Source: Opisthocomus hoazin
Taxonomy: Eukaryota > Chordata > Aves > Opisthocomiformes > Opisthocomidae
Reading direction: 5' to 3'
DNA length: 64,000 nt
Assembly: GCF_030867145.1 (NCBI RefSeq)
Contig: NC_134433.1
Coordinates: 14,149,216-14,213,215, forward strand
Notes under the pieces: generated by a model
What the model was told of the DNA's origin: nothing
What the model saw: the letters and a program-made list of their open reading frames with translations, nothing else
Database searches by the model: none
Shown here: piece after piece, positions 47,301 through 56,500 of the stretch
How positions within the stretch are numbered: position 1 is the first letter of the stretch
Layout of the letters: every line of letters begins with the position of its first letter
Position numbers and translations under genes: made by a program

Positions 47301-50089
47301 GTGTTGGTTAAGGCGAGACAATAAGAGGGTCACTAAAAATAGTCCTGTTCTCATTTGCCTGGATGTTAAGGTAATAATCTGTAAGCACTTTTACCTTAAG
47401 TTGAAGGCCCAGTTCCCTTCAAACAGCAATTGTGACAACTCTGCTAACATACCTCTGTACACTTGTTCAGGAAGTACTCTGGAATTTCAATATTACCTGC
47501 AAGAACATGAATAAAAGCACTTTTGAGTAGTGACTTCCATTCATTCTTTATACTGAGTATAAATCAGTTGGCAGAAGTTTTGCCTACTTAATTTTTATCT
47601 GATAATTTATAGCTACAGGAACTTCTATGAAGGTTTAAGTTTTGAAAACCTTTTTTTGCAAAGAAACTCCATAGAACAGATGAAGCAGCCTTAAGATCAG
47701 AATTTTATTCATTCTCATGAAAAGTTTGACTACTGAGTCTTTTTGCAGGGAATATTACTACTGTATCTTGAAGCAAGCTTGGGGCAAGAGCATAAGGTGT
47801 ACATTTCTTAATCGGTTTAAGTTTCTCCTGTGACAGTTGTCCTACCGGTTCTTTTCCTGGTCTAACTGCAGGAACAAAGCCTGCTAGAGTGACCTGTGCT
47901 ACTTTCCTCAAAGCTGTGCTCTTTGCATCTGAAGAGTGAGGGTTTCTTCTCATTGCAGACTCAGCAAAGGGGGAGTCAAGAATCTGATTTTGAAATGTTT
48001 CACCAATATTTTTGAAGGTCTCCTCACGATGATTATGAAAAACAATGGAAAATCGTTTATTATTACTTTCTAAAGCAATTTGTAGACCCTGATTTAGTGT
48101 ACTGTGACAACGGGAGATTACATATTTGGCTCGTTGTAGGTAACTGGAATTTGTTGGTCTAAAGATTCATCTGTTTTCTACATCAAGCCATTTTTATAGT
48201 TGCTCTTATTTAATCCCTTCTCAAATACTAAGTTACTGCTGATGAGAGGACACTCCACTAAAGTTAAAACTAAAACACATTGGACTGTAAACAGCTTTTA
48301 CAAGGGTTATATGCAAATTGTGTGTTGCTTTGTTGTTCATTGTTAATGTCGGATCAAATTGTATCTGTGGGGGAGATTCTGAAACACTAATGCTGGTATT
48401 TTGATTAATGTTAAATATGAGTGGGGTTTTTTTCTTAATGTCAGCAGAAGAAATTCAGAATGACTGTTATTAAGGCTGTTTCTTCTCAATTTCCTCATTG
48501 TTGAAATAGAGAATATTTACTAACTCCTAGGTTATGTGAAGAGCTTTGGATAGAAAGTGCAAAGCAATCTGTAACTTTATTGCTTATTTCTCTTTTGCCT
48601 TTCACTTACTTAACAGATATTTGCCATCCAGTTACTTTCATTTTTGTGTATCCAGTATGCGCTACCTAAATCTCTCAGCGTGGCTCGTTTAGCTATCAAT
48701 GTGATGGGAACCCTGCTCACGGGTAAGCACTCCAGCAACCTCCGCTTGTGGTGTTGTGTAAATTAGAATTATTTGTCTACGTTGAATGCAGTTTTGTCTA
48801 AATGCCACTGTGTTAATTATGATTGTAAAGGTAACAACAATTCTTGACTGTATTTTTGTAATAATTTCTTTTTACTTAACCATTTCCCTTTCCTTGATAG
48901 TTTTAACCCGCTCGAAGCGCTATGCTTTTTTTATGCCGACCCTGCCTTGTTTGGTGTCATTCTGTCAAGCCTTTCCTCCTTTGTATGAGGATATTATGTC
49001 TCTGCTGATACAAATAGGACAAGTTTGTGCCTCTGATGTTGCTACGCAGACAAGAGACTTCGACCCGATTATTACACGTAAGTAAAGTACCTTGTATTTC
49101 AAAAGTAATGTCACGGTCCCAGGGAGAAAATTATGTTAATATTTCAAAAGTTTGAGTGCAGTTGGAATGCAGTATGAAATTTACTGCTATTGTCTTGTAA
49201 ATACAGACAGAATAGGGATAGGTGGATTTGCTGGATTGGAGGAGAGAGTTTAGAGGCTAAAGGGGCTGAAAGTACCCCTTTTATTAAACTTTGTACCACC
49301 TTCCTTCTGTTTTATTTCCCTGCTTGCATCATGTCAAGATGTATCCCTGCATGCAAGAGTTGTGCGTAGAATTTGCCCTTGTAGTCTAAGGATTAAAGAT
49401 GTGAGCAAAAGCCATTGACTTTTGGGAACACAAGGACATTTCAACCTCTCAGCTGAGGCATAATGGACATACAAATCTTCCTAATCTGTTGGAAATGCAA
49501 AGTCCAATGAGCTACCTGAAGTCTTACACATGACGTAGCATGGTTGGATAAATATGTAGTGATTGTGTGAATGTATCAGTTGATCTTGAGCATGTTTTTG
49601 TCTCTTCTTTTTTTTTGTTCCTAAAGACAAATGTTCTGCTCGTGTGATTCCATGGTGCTAGGTATGCTAGGATATTTATGTTAAAAGAAGTAAGAGGGAA
49701 TACAAAAAACCCCAAAGGAGTCAGACATAGGTAAATAAAAAAGAAATGTTGAAGTGTCTCAAGAAATAATCTGTGGAGTTAAGCCTGGTGCATGAAATAG
49801 TGGTGGCTCAAATTTGCAATTTCATAGCATACATGTTTATGTTATGGGTGTAATGTAACAATTTAAAAAATATGTTTATTTATTTAGACGTACTTTGCTT
49901 ATTTTACTTAATTTTTTAGGTCTCCAGCAACTAAAGGAGAAACCACATGAAGTGTCAGGACTTTGTAAAGATCCATTTAACAAAAGTTGTTCAAGGGACA
50001 TTGCAAGCATGGACCCTGATGTTCGGTTATGCCAGTGTGTTGAAAATACTATCATTGAAATAATTAACATGAGCGTAAGTGGAGTTTAA
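32053..50089 (+). CDS. INTS2: INTS2, Integrator complex subunit 2
   Basis: INTS2 is a helical-repeat scaffold subunit of the nuclear Integrator complex, which cleaves snRNA 3' ends and terminates promoter-proximal RNA polymerase II; it pairs with INTS1 and INTS7 in the core. Twenty-four coding exons with canonical splice sites give 1192 codons plus stop; the human protein is about 1204 (recalled). The start ATG at 32053 sits in GCCGCCATGG and gives MAECSGLQFVSPYAFEAMQK. Recognised runs include VDFHALEQDASKEQQLRHK, LPTVRSTHIVEEADVDMEP, LSFCMLLAFSTLV, HPQLLPLIDVYINSILTP, ELIPYAEVLTSNM and the C-terminal EIINMSVSGV. No membrane segment, catalytic motif or signal peptide is expected or seen. No frameshift or internal stop was found. 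Identity is near certain; small errors at single exon edges are possible. Confidence 0.5.
32720..32858 (+). CDS. INTS2: INTS2 exon 2
   Basis: Encodes HKLGGGSGESILVSQLQHGL and LRLVLSELLAIMNK. Acceptor GTCTCTTAG, donor GTAAAT. Confidence 0.5.
33574..33676 (+). CDS. INTS2: INTS2 exon 3
   Basis: Encodes VSESNGEFFLKSSELFESPV and YLEEAADVLCILQA, ending one base into a Glu codon. Acceptor TCTTGTAG, donor GTGTAG. Confidence 0.5.
33911..34024 (+). CDS. INTS2: INTS2 exon 4
   Basis: Encodes LPSLLPIVDVAEALLHVKNG and FLCLLVANVPDSFNE. Donor GTTAGT. Confidence 0.5.
34083..34118. repeat. 18-bp perfect tandem repeat, INTS2 intron 4
   Basis: Two exact copies of an 18-base unit (34083-34100, 34101-34118); a recent local duplication. 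Confidence 0.5.
34739..34869 (+). CDS. INTS2: INTS2 exon 5
   Basis: Encodes CRGLIKNGERQDEESVGGRR and LCKMNPSQALRVRGMV. Acceptor TATTTAG, donor GTAAGT. Confidence 0.5.
34961..35134 (+). CDS. INTS2: INTS2 exon 6
   Basis: Encodes VEECHLPGLGVALTLDHTKN and VSDLVCFVSGLLLGTNAKVR. It is in phase 0 at both ends. The intron before it is only 91 bases. Confidence 0.5.
35691..35917 (+). CDS. INTS2: INTS2 exon 7
   Basis: Encodes WQMRRQLLLELMGILPTVRS, EADVDMEPNVSVYSGLKEEH and LRLYCALMGIAGL. The donor GTAATG is weak; the reading frame fixes it because the next exon begins with the last base of Lys and then PTDEEAEQ. Confidence 0.5.
36750..36875 (+). CDS. INTS2: INTS2 exon 8
   Basis: Encodes PTDEEAEQLLQLMTSRPPAT and FVSLSFCMLLAFSTLV. 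Acceptor CTGTTCAG, donor GTACCT. Confidence 0.5.
37449..37520 (+). CDS. INTS2: INTS2 exon 9 (small)
   Basis: A 72-base exon encoding TPEQEQLMVMWLSWMIKEEA and YFE, split at Ser codons on both sides. Acceptor CTGTGCAG, donor GTGAGA. The intron after it is only 95 bases. Confidence 0.5.
37616..37730 (+). CDS. INTS2: INTS2 exon 10
   Basis: Encodes ISGVSASFGEMLLLVAMYFH and AIIDLVCSTLGMK. Acceptor CCATTAG, donor GTAAAA. Confidence 0.5.
38391..38459 (+). CDS. INTS2: INTS2 exon 11 (smallest)
   Basis: Sixty-nine bases encoding IVIKPSSLSRMKTIFTQEIF and TEQ. It is in phase 0 at both ends. A long pyrimidine tract follows the donor. Confidence 0.5.
38763..38897 (+). CDS. INTS2: INTS2 exon 12
   Basis: Encodes VVTAHAVRVPVTGNLSANIT and GFLPIHCIYQLLKSRSFTKH. 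Acceptor CCTTTAG, donor GTAAGA. Confidence 0.5.
39382..39558 (+). CDS. INTS2: INTS2 exon 13
   Basis: Encodes DWIYRQLCETTTPLHPQLLP, LIDVYINSILTPASKSNPEA and TEQEILNVFQGLSG. Donor GTAAAC. Confidence 0.5.
40252..40360 (+). CDS. INTS2: INTS2 exon 14
   Basis: Encodes LAQRYSITTQLLVLYYVLSY and EEALLANTKIL. The acceptor GTACAG has only a weak pyrimidine tract; the open frame and protein match support it. Confidence 0.5.
41369..41473 (+). CDS. INTS2: INTS2 exon 15
   Basis: Encodes AMQKKPKSYSSALMDQIPIK and YLIRQAQGLQQELG. Acceptor CCTTATAG, donor GTATGT. Confidence 0.5.
41971..42135 (+). CDS. INTS2: INTS2 exon 16
   Basis: Encodes LHSSLLRLLATNYPHLCIVE, DWICEEQITGTDALLRRMLL and HSPKQLQE. Donor GTAAAT. 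Confidence 0.5.
42324..42525 (+). CDS. INTS2: INTS2 exon 17
   Basis: Encodes HTQLMQILEHLTLLSAGELI, PYAEVLTSNMNHLLNAGVPR and VNKLWMVLNTVMPR. Acceptor TTTTACAG, donor GTAGGC. Confidence 0.5.
43066..43191 (+). CDS. INTS2: INTS2 exon 18
   Basis: Encodes LWVMTVNALQPSVKIVRQQK and DLMIDPLIVLRCDQRVH. Acceptor CATTTTAG, donor GTGAGC. Confidence 0.5.
44733..44922 (+). CDS. INTS2: INTS2 exon 19
   Basis: Encodes SPPLMDITLHMLNGYLLASK, a variable acidic loop, then APEVTREELKNALLAAQ. The junction gives Arg-Ser-Pro-Pro where I recall human Arg-Cys-Pro-Pro. Confidence 0.5.
45874..46119 (+). CDS. INTS2: INTS2 exon 20
   Basis: Encodes DSAAVQILLEICLPTEEEKA, a divergent Ser/Glu-rich loop, then LLCNLREVQCLICCLLHQMY and DPNIVKLVHFQ. 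It is in phase 0 at both ends. Confidence 0.5.
47139..47246 (+). CDS. INTS2: INTS2 exon 21
   Basis: Encodes GYPCELLALTVAGIPSMHIC and LDFIPELIAQPELEKQ. The acceptor GACGCAG at 47132-47138 is preceded by an identical GACGCAG at 47104-47110. Confidence 0.5.
48617..48722 (+). CDS. INTS2: INTS2 exon 22
   Basis: Encodes IFAIQLLSFLCIQYALPKSL and ARLAINVMGTLLT. Acceptor CTTAACAG, donor GTAAGC. Confidence 0.5.
48901..49077 (+). CDS. INTS2: INTS2 exon 23
   Basis: Encodes LTRSKRYAFFMPTLPCLVSF, FPPLYEDIMSLLIQIGQVCA and DVATQTRDFDPIIT. Donor GTAAGT. Confidence 0.5.
49920..50089 (+). CDS. INTS2: INTS2 exon 24, last coding
   Basis: Encodes LQQLKEKPHEVSGL, a short variable stretch, SMDPDVRLCQCVENTIIEII and NMSVSGV with TAA at 50087-50089, the expected C-terminus. 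Confidence 0.5.
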
Positions 50090-50627
50090 GAAGAACGCAA
50101 ATAGGATTGTTCTGTATCTAGTTCCACAGTCTATGGGGTGTAAATTTGGAGAAAGCTGCAAAAGTGGGCAGAGGGACTGGAGCACAAGAAGTCCATGGTT
50201 TTCATTCATTCAATTCGGTTATGGCTGGAAAGGAAGAATTCTTTAAAGACGCTTACATTGCTTCCAGTGAAAACCTTTGAGGCTGATGGGGTCAGTAAAT
50301 AATCTCCAGTGAAACTGAATGTGATTTGCAGGCTTGCTCGGTTTCTGAAGTGGTACAGCAACACACCCAGAAGGGTTTTGTAATGCTCTAAGAGGTGAAT
50401 ATTTAATTTGTTGAGCAAACAGCAAAATGGTGGGTAAGAAAAATGTGAGACTGAAGTGCTTTGCTGCAGTTAAATGAACTGGTGTTCCAAAGCCTTGCAG
50501 AGCAAGATGGAACAAATTTCTCCAAGGAAGACTTGAAAAAGTGGTGTAAGTAGCTTGCACCGTGACAGTGAGTACTGAGAAAATGCTTTAACTTCTTTCA
50601 TTTGTGTTTAAAACCATTGGTCAGAGT

Positions 50628-50693
50628 TTCAGTTCGTGAGATCAGGAACTTCATCATCCATTCAGTTCATGAGATCAGAATCTTTATCAGTCA
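50628..50693. repeat. 33-bp imperfect tandem duplication
   Basis: Copies at 50628-50660 and 50661-50693 share TTCAGTTC.TGAGATCAG and diverge towards their 3' ends. Confidence 0.5.
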
Positions 50694-51439
50694 GCCTTCA
50701 CTGAAAGTTTTAAACTGTTCTACAAGTTTCTTTAAAAAAAAAAGTACTGGTACTACAAAATGAGCTGTATAAATGTCATTTTAAAAGAAGATGTATTTTT
50801 AATGCGGCTCAGATGGTTTAGTTTCTTGAAGTCTTTCTCACCTTTTAAATAAGTGCAAAGGTATCTTAAATTGTCATCAGGATAAGACTATAAAAAGAAA
50901 TGAGCGTTGAGGCAGACTCGGGCAGAAGCTGTGTTTCCCCATCACAAGAGGAATGGCAGATTTCAGCCATAGCAGAGCGGGTCTGTGTGGCTCAGGGGCC
51001 AAGAAGGCCGAGTCCTTTGTGCTCCGTGCTGGAGGTGAGTGGCTCTTTCATGCGCGAAGGCTGCAGGATTTGGCCTCGACAGGTGCTGCAGGAGGGCCTG
51101 TGTGGTGCCGTGTCTGGGAGTTCCCTGAAGGCTGCGCGAGCTCTCGTGTGAGGCCGCATGTGGCTTTGTGGCAGAGGAAGAAAATCAAGGTTTGGCTGCT
51201 GTGCCAGGAAGGAGTGTTGCACGTCGCCGCACGTGAATTGCTGAACTTGGCAACCCAGCACGTGCTCTTTTCTTAAATGACAGCAGCTGGGGTCCTTAAG
51301 TAACTGGTTTGCGTGGAAAAATATTTTACTTGACGTTCTGGAAGTAACGGTCTGGTTCTTCAGCGTGGCGGCAGGAAGGCCTGGCGTGTGGCTGCTGCCG
51401 TGCTGGGCAGGGCTGTGGGAGGGCGGAGGCCAGATGGCG

Positions 51440-51475
51440 GTGCGCTGGGGTGTGCGCTGGGGTGTGCGCTGGGGT
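51440..51475. repeat. 12-bp unit repeated three times
   Basis: GTGCGCTGGGGT occurs three times in a row without error inside the GC-rich end of the INTS2 3' UTR. Confidence 0.5.
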
Positions 51476-51619
51476 TGCAGCGTGCTGTGCCCAGCCGACA
51501 CTGGGCGTCTGTTTGTCTGGGTGGGAAGCATGGAAATAACCCGATGTAAATAACCACAGTGTCTGTATTTTTTTTTTTCTCTGTTGTAAGTGTAATTTTG
51601 TATGCTGGAGTGGTATTTA

Positions 51620-51625
51620 AATAAA
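51620..51625 (+). terminator. INTS2: INTS2 poly(A) signal
   Basis: AATAAA, followed by an A run and a GTGT-rich stretch. The predicted cleavage site near 51640 is less than 100 bases from the BRIP1 X-box. Confidence 0.5.
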
Positions 51626-51699
51626 AAAACCGAACAAAGTAGTGTATGGCTTAATATCAAAGGGCGTTGCCTACGCTGATTTTAAGTATTTTGCAATAC

Positions 51700-51889
51700 A
51701 ATTCCCCCACTGTAAACGCGTGGTTGCCCAGCAACGAGTGTAATCCGGAAGCCAACAACGCCCTCCGTGATTGGTTCGCATAGCGCAGAGGTGGGAGGTG
51801 GGAGCGGCTCAGTCTGCTGGTTGCTGATTGGCGGCTCGGGGCTCTTTCCTGTCAGCTGATTGGCGCCGGGGCGGAGGCGGGAAGGACGG
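51700..51889 (+). promoter_or_regulatory. BRIP1: BRIP1 promoter
   Basis: A TATA-less GC-rich promoter with the architecture of cell-cycle genes. Three inverted CCAAT boxes (ATTGG at 51770, 51827 and 51859) suggest NF-Y. TTGGCGCC (51860-51867) and GGCGGGAA (51876-51883) are E2F-type sites just before the predicted start. E2F control of BRIP1 is established in mammals; the sites here are read from sequence. Confidence 0.5.
51723..51735. promoter_or_regulatory. RFX X-box
   Basis: GTTGCC-CA-GCAAC is a palindromic X-box of the kind bound by RFX transcription factors, with both half-sites complete. Confidence 0.5.
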
Positions 51890-51920
51890 ACGCACGCTGC
51901 AGAGGCCGCAGTCGCCTGAG
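51890..51920 (+). other. BRIP1: BRIP1 exon 1 (non-coding, start approximate)
   Basis: The donor GTGAGC begins at 51921 after a GC-rich stretch just downstream of the E2F-like sites. There is no ATG in it; coding starts in the next exon. The 5' edge is a guess. Confidence 0.5.
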
Positions 51921-51988
51921 GTGAGCGGCCGCTCGTTGCCACCCGTGGGGCGGAGAGCGGCTGTGAGGGGACCGGGCTGGCGCGGCGC

Positions 51989-52037
51989 GGGGAGGGGAGG
52001 GGAGGGAAGGGAAGGGAAGGGAAGGGAAGGGAAGGGG
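51989..52037 (+). repeat. G-rich (GGGAA)n microsatellite, BRIP1 intron 1
   Basis: Ten or more runs of three or four G separated by A or AA on the + strand, beginning about 70 bases after exon 1. The pattern meets the usual G-quadruplex rule several times over. The rest of intron 1 (to 53395) shows no gene. Confidence 0.5.
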
Positions 52038-53395
52038 CTTTCGGTGGGCCCTTGCCCCTTACAAACCATAAAGGAGACGCCCGGGTGCCTCCGGAGGTTG
52101 AGGCGGGGCGGCACGCCCAGCGGAATGACAGCCGCCTCCTCAGCGCTCCCGGCCCGCAGCCGCGGGGAGGCGGAGGAATTCTCCCCAGGGTAGGAGCTGA
52201 GGAGGGCCAAGGTGGCGCCGGGGTTTGTCTGGGGAGCGGCCCCGGCCCTCCCGGAGACGCTGCCGAGCGGAGCGGAGCGTCCCCGGGCTCCCGGACCTGC
52301 CCCCTTGGGTGTTGAATCCTTCCCAGCGCCCCGAAGGGGCTCGCTTTTCTCTCGGGCGAAGCTTAATTCATAGCGCTCGTTTAAGCGAGCCCCCCCGAAC
52401 GTGTTGGGCAAAAGTCTTTCAATGGGGTGCGGTGACGTTTGTGGAAGGGGGGGTAGGACGTAAGCTCATGTTAGCAATCTCCTTTTGCTAGGATTGCTTT
52501 GTGCTGTGGATGACGAAGCTGAGTCATGGCACACGCTGGTGTTTTTTTTTGATCTATATGTTTACTTGTAAAAAGTCAAATGAGGACGCAGGTTAGTGAG
52601 TTAATTTATCACAGGGAATCTGCCAATTTAAAATTGCTCATTTATTTTGTAGATGCTGAAAACCTATAAGAAAAAAAGACTGTCATTTAAAAAAATGTGG
52701 TCCTTTTTTTTTTTAAGCCATCTGTGCCTCTTCAGTATTTTTAACTCAATAATTTCAACATTTTAGCATGATAGGAAAACTGACTTTTATTATTCAGAGT
52801 GAGAGAAATGCAAGCTAGTACTCACAGGATAGTAAAGTGACTGATGCCTCATTTTCCCCTGAATAATTACTGTATTATTTGTGGGAGAAAAGTCTTAGTT
52901 TTTGAACATCTAGTTTTTTAAAGGCAGCGTCCAGTTTGATTTTCTCATCGTTGTAGAATGAACAGTACAAGCTGCTGTTGCCAACAGTTTGCAGTGTCTT
53001 GGAGTTCAAGCTAATGGACCTGCAGAGTTGAAAAACTGGCCATTTTTAGTTATTAAATATCCTAAAATATTTTCTCACCAAGGATTTGGATTCTTATCCC
53101 AACAATATTCAGTCTGAGAAATAGATTCTGAAATGACATCTGCGGTTCATTCATACTTTTATTTAAATTTGTTACCCATCAAATGGTGGTAACTTGCTCT
53201 CGTTTGTCACACAGACTGAGTCTGCACTGGTGGTGTGTGGTATAAATTTCTATATGCCAGTTCTGTTAATATCCTGAACTGCTTAGCCCCCTTATCAGAT
53301 TAGCGGTTTCTGCTTGTTTTTGTTTGGTGCCATATGTTGTTTCAGGCTTTGCCTGGTGGTTAGTGTTGACTTGTTAATACGACATTTTATTGCAG

Positions 53396-53524
53396 TTATA
53401 AATCCAAAGTGAACGGGAGTAAAAAGTGGCAATGTCTTCTGATGTGTCAGAGTATACTATTGGGGGAGTGAAGATCATATTCCCTTGCAAGGCTTACCCT
53501 TCACAACTTGCTATGATGAATGCT
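53396..53524 (+). CDS. BRIP1: BRIP1 exon 2 (5' UTR 53396-53431, start codon 53432)
   Basis: Acceptor ATTGCAG at 53395. The coding part encodes the first 31 residues, ending [12 protein letters not shown], the Q-motif region. Donor GTAAGT. Confidence 0.5.
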
Positions 53525-56500
53525 GTAAGTAGAATTTATATTCACATTTGCTAAACTAATAGTTTATGTTCTCTAGTACCTATCAGCATTTAGAAAACTA
53601 ATATTAAATTTAGAGCCTCTGATATCTTGAGAATTTAACTTGCAATGTAACTTACTGTTGTCCCTGCTGTGCAATGCTATCTGGCCCATGAGTAGCGAAT
53701 GCTGAAGTACGTTTTGGGTTTGTGAACATTTATGCTAAGAAACAAGTTACGTGTTATGTAATATATATGATTATTTAACTAGATATACTGTAACAGAAAT
53801 TCTATATAATTTTGCAAGTACATAAGGAGGGAATGATTTAGTAAAACGTCTGTCATTTTGGGGTTTCTTTTATTTTTTTTACAAGACAGCAGGTGTCCTG
53901 ATCTGTTTTTAGAAGTTATTTCTAGCTTAGCTAAACACATCATCTTTGGGTTTTTCTATTAATTCTGGTTTTGTTCTTGTTATTCCGCTTAAAGATTGTT
54001 AAGGGCTTAAATAACAGGCAACACTGTTTGTTGGAGAGCCCTACAGGAAGTGGCAAAAGTTTGGCATTACTTTGTTCCGCATTATCATGGCAGCAGTCTC
54101 TGTATGGTAAGTTATCTTAGTGTCTGTTTGCCCAGTTTTTATTACCAAAATATATTATAATGAATGGTGGTTGTTTATCAGCCTTTAAATGTTTGGTTTC
54201 AGGAATCTAATCAGGTCTTAGTTCACCATTACACATATTGCCTTATTGGCAACATAGAACAGTGATGGCCAGTAATACTTAGCTGGGTTTAGATACCTGT
54301 TATCATAAGGGAATTATATGGCTGTTGGAACTGTGAAAGAAAATACTTGTGGATTGTAGTTATGCAGATTGAATTGAAAAAGAAGGGCATTTTTCATTTC
54401 TGCAGGTCGTTACAGTTCTTTGCAGTTCTGCTAAGGGTGATGGTAGCTTGTTCAGACTTTGTAGAGGTGCAAGGTTTATAACTGGTACCTAAACAAAAGC
54501 TTTCATTCTTAACTGTTTTGAAGGTCTGGTTCTCATGTATAGCCTTGAGTAGTTTTTAATGGAAGACAAATGACTGTGTCCTTTAGAGAAATCACTGCTT
54601 ACGTCGTCGTGTGAAAAGGAGGACAGAAAGCCAGAGACCTCACCACCATGTCGCTGCACGTGTCATTCCCAATCTAAGAGCAATGAGGCTGCAACAAGTG
54701 TGAATCATGGTGCTTCTTGTTCTTTTAGTAATTATGAAACAGGGAGTTCCGTAAAACCTGGAAGCCCACTAACAAACGCAGGTAACTTCATACACAGGCA
54801 GCTAAAAGTCTGTTCTGGAAGTCAGATATATAACTGGTGATGTAAATTTTTTTCTTACATGTCAGAGACTTTTTTTTATCGTCATAATAGCGGAGTACTA
54901 CGTGATTCTGCCCTGCATGGAAATCTGTATGGAAGTGGTGGTTAATGGGTCTAGAAATGTCTAATACTATTTTCTACATCATGTGTATTTATAGTTTAAC
55001 ATCTTTAAAATGTTGCCCTTATCTAATGCATTCTAGTAGTAGACATACCTTTTATTTTTAATTGCAGAATGTAAGGAAAATGAAAGTCTAGCTTCGAAAT
55101 TGTCTGCCAAAAAAAGGTTGTCTCTATGTGACAGTGAGAATGATGATTTTCAAGTAGACAGGAAAAGGATTCGTCCTTTAGAAACTGAGCAGCAGGTGAG
55201 CAAAGTTTATTGGCGGTAAATTAATCCAGGCATAGCTCAACAAAGCTGTCAAATACCAATCAACATTTCAGAGAAGGGCATAGAGAATAGTTGAGTTGTC
55301 ACAGGCGTGGTTTAGATTGACAGGGTTTTGTTAATTTTTATTGTTACTTGTTACAAAGGAGTGTGTTGTTACACTAAACTGTTCATAATACCATGTCCCA
55401 AATTGTATCTTGCATATTTAAACAGCTAATATCCCCAAAATATATTTATCCCCAGCTGATGTGTAATAGAAAGTCAAAGTATGAGCTTCTAGAGTTGAAA
55501 GTGTCTTGCAGATATGCATTAGAAATACAAATAATACTGTGAATGTATCAGAGTTCTGTTTTACATCCCATCAAATGTAGTTATCTCTGGCCTAATATGT
55601 GGAGTGCAATATTTCTGTGATGTTTTCATCTGTGTCAGTATTGGTATCACATTACTTAGTCCTTGTATTCAGATGTGCACTGTAAATAGTTTTCACATTG
55701 CCTTAGAGTATTGCTCAAATGGTTACTTTTGTTTAAGTTCTTAGATCGCTATGGCTTGAATTTATTTCTTATTTTAGTTATGGAAGTTTTCTGCTTATAT
55801 CTAGATAGTAGTATAATTTCCATCAGTTTTGTAACAGTGGGAAATTAAAGAAGAAAAACTCAGCAATAATTACAGATATTTTTTTTTTTGCTGATACTGG
55901 ATTTTGCAATTAAAACTTTATAGCTTTTCCCAAATGACTTTTGTGTGGCTTAGATTTGGTTAAAGTCTTAACAAATAGTGGTGATGCACTGTGTTACTAA
56001 AGCAGACTTAGTGGAAAGCAGTTAAAACAAAATCACTGACTGCCAGTGTAAGCACATGCTTCTGTCCGGTGTGTTTGAACACAGTACTTTTTTTCCCCAG
56101 CAGGTTAGAAAACGTCATTGTTTTGCAAAAGGAGTGCAGCTAGTTGATGCTTTAGAAGTTTATCATCAGAAAAAAAATGGAGAGCTGATGGTTCATTCTG
56201 AAAAAAGTGTGAAACCCACGACTTTTTCTCCCAAAACAGTAAGTAATAGAGTAACATCTTTTACATCAGGACTGTTAATTCAAGAACAATTTCAAAAAAA
56301 TACTTTACTGTAAAGAGATTACACATAGAATGCGGCTTGTTAATATAGTTTTGGAAAAGACTGTACCTCTGGCTGCATTACAGCCTAATGTAAAAGCTCC
56401 CAAGTATGTAAGTTGTTTTAAACTAAGATATTGTCACTACCAATAGTGAGAACTGCAATGGCTTTTACTCCTAGTGGTGCTGTCTAACCAGTGTGGTTTG

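Larger units (their letters stand above)
50090..51645 (+). other. INTS2: INTS2 3' UTR
   Basis: Runs from the stop to just past AATAAA at 51620. The first 800 bases are AT-rich and contain a 33-bp imperfect tandem duplication (50628-50693). From about 50900 the sequence becomes GC-rich, with a CACGTG box near 51227 and a 12-bp triplication at 51440. Length fits the mammalian gene, but an upstream poly(A) site could also be used. Confidence 0.5.

Noticed and set aside
50992-51660. 222-codon - strand open frame in the INTS2 3' UTR
   Set aside because: GC-rich sequence lacks stop codons by composition; no domain, no splice support, and it overlaps a 12-bp tandem repeat.
51809-52411. 200-codon - strand open frame over the BRIP1 promoter
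   Set aside because: It spans promoter motifs and a G-rich microsatellite; low-complexity product, so an effect of composition.
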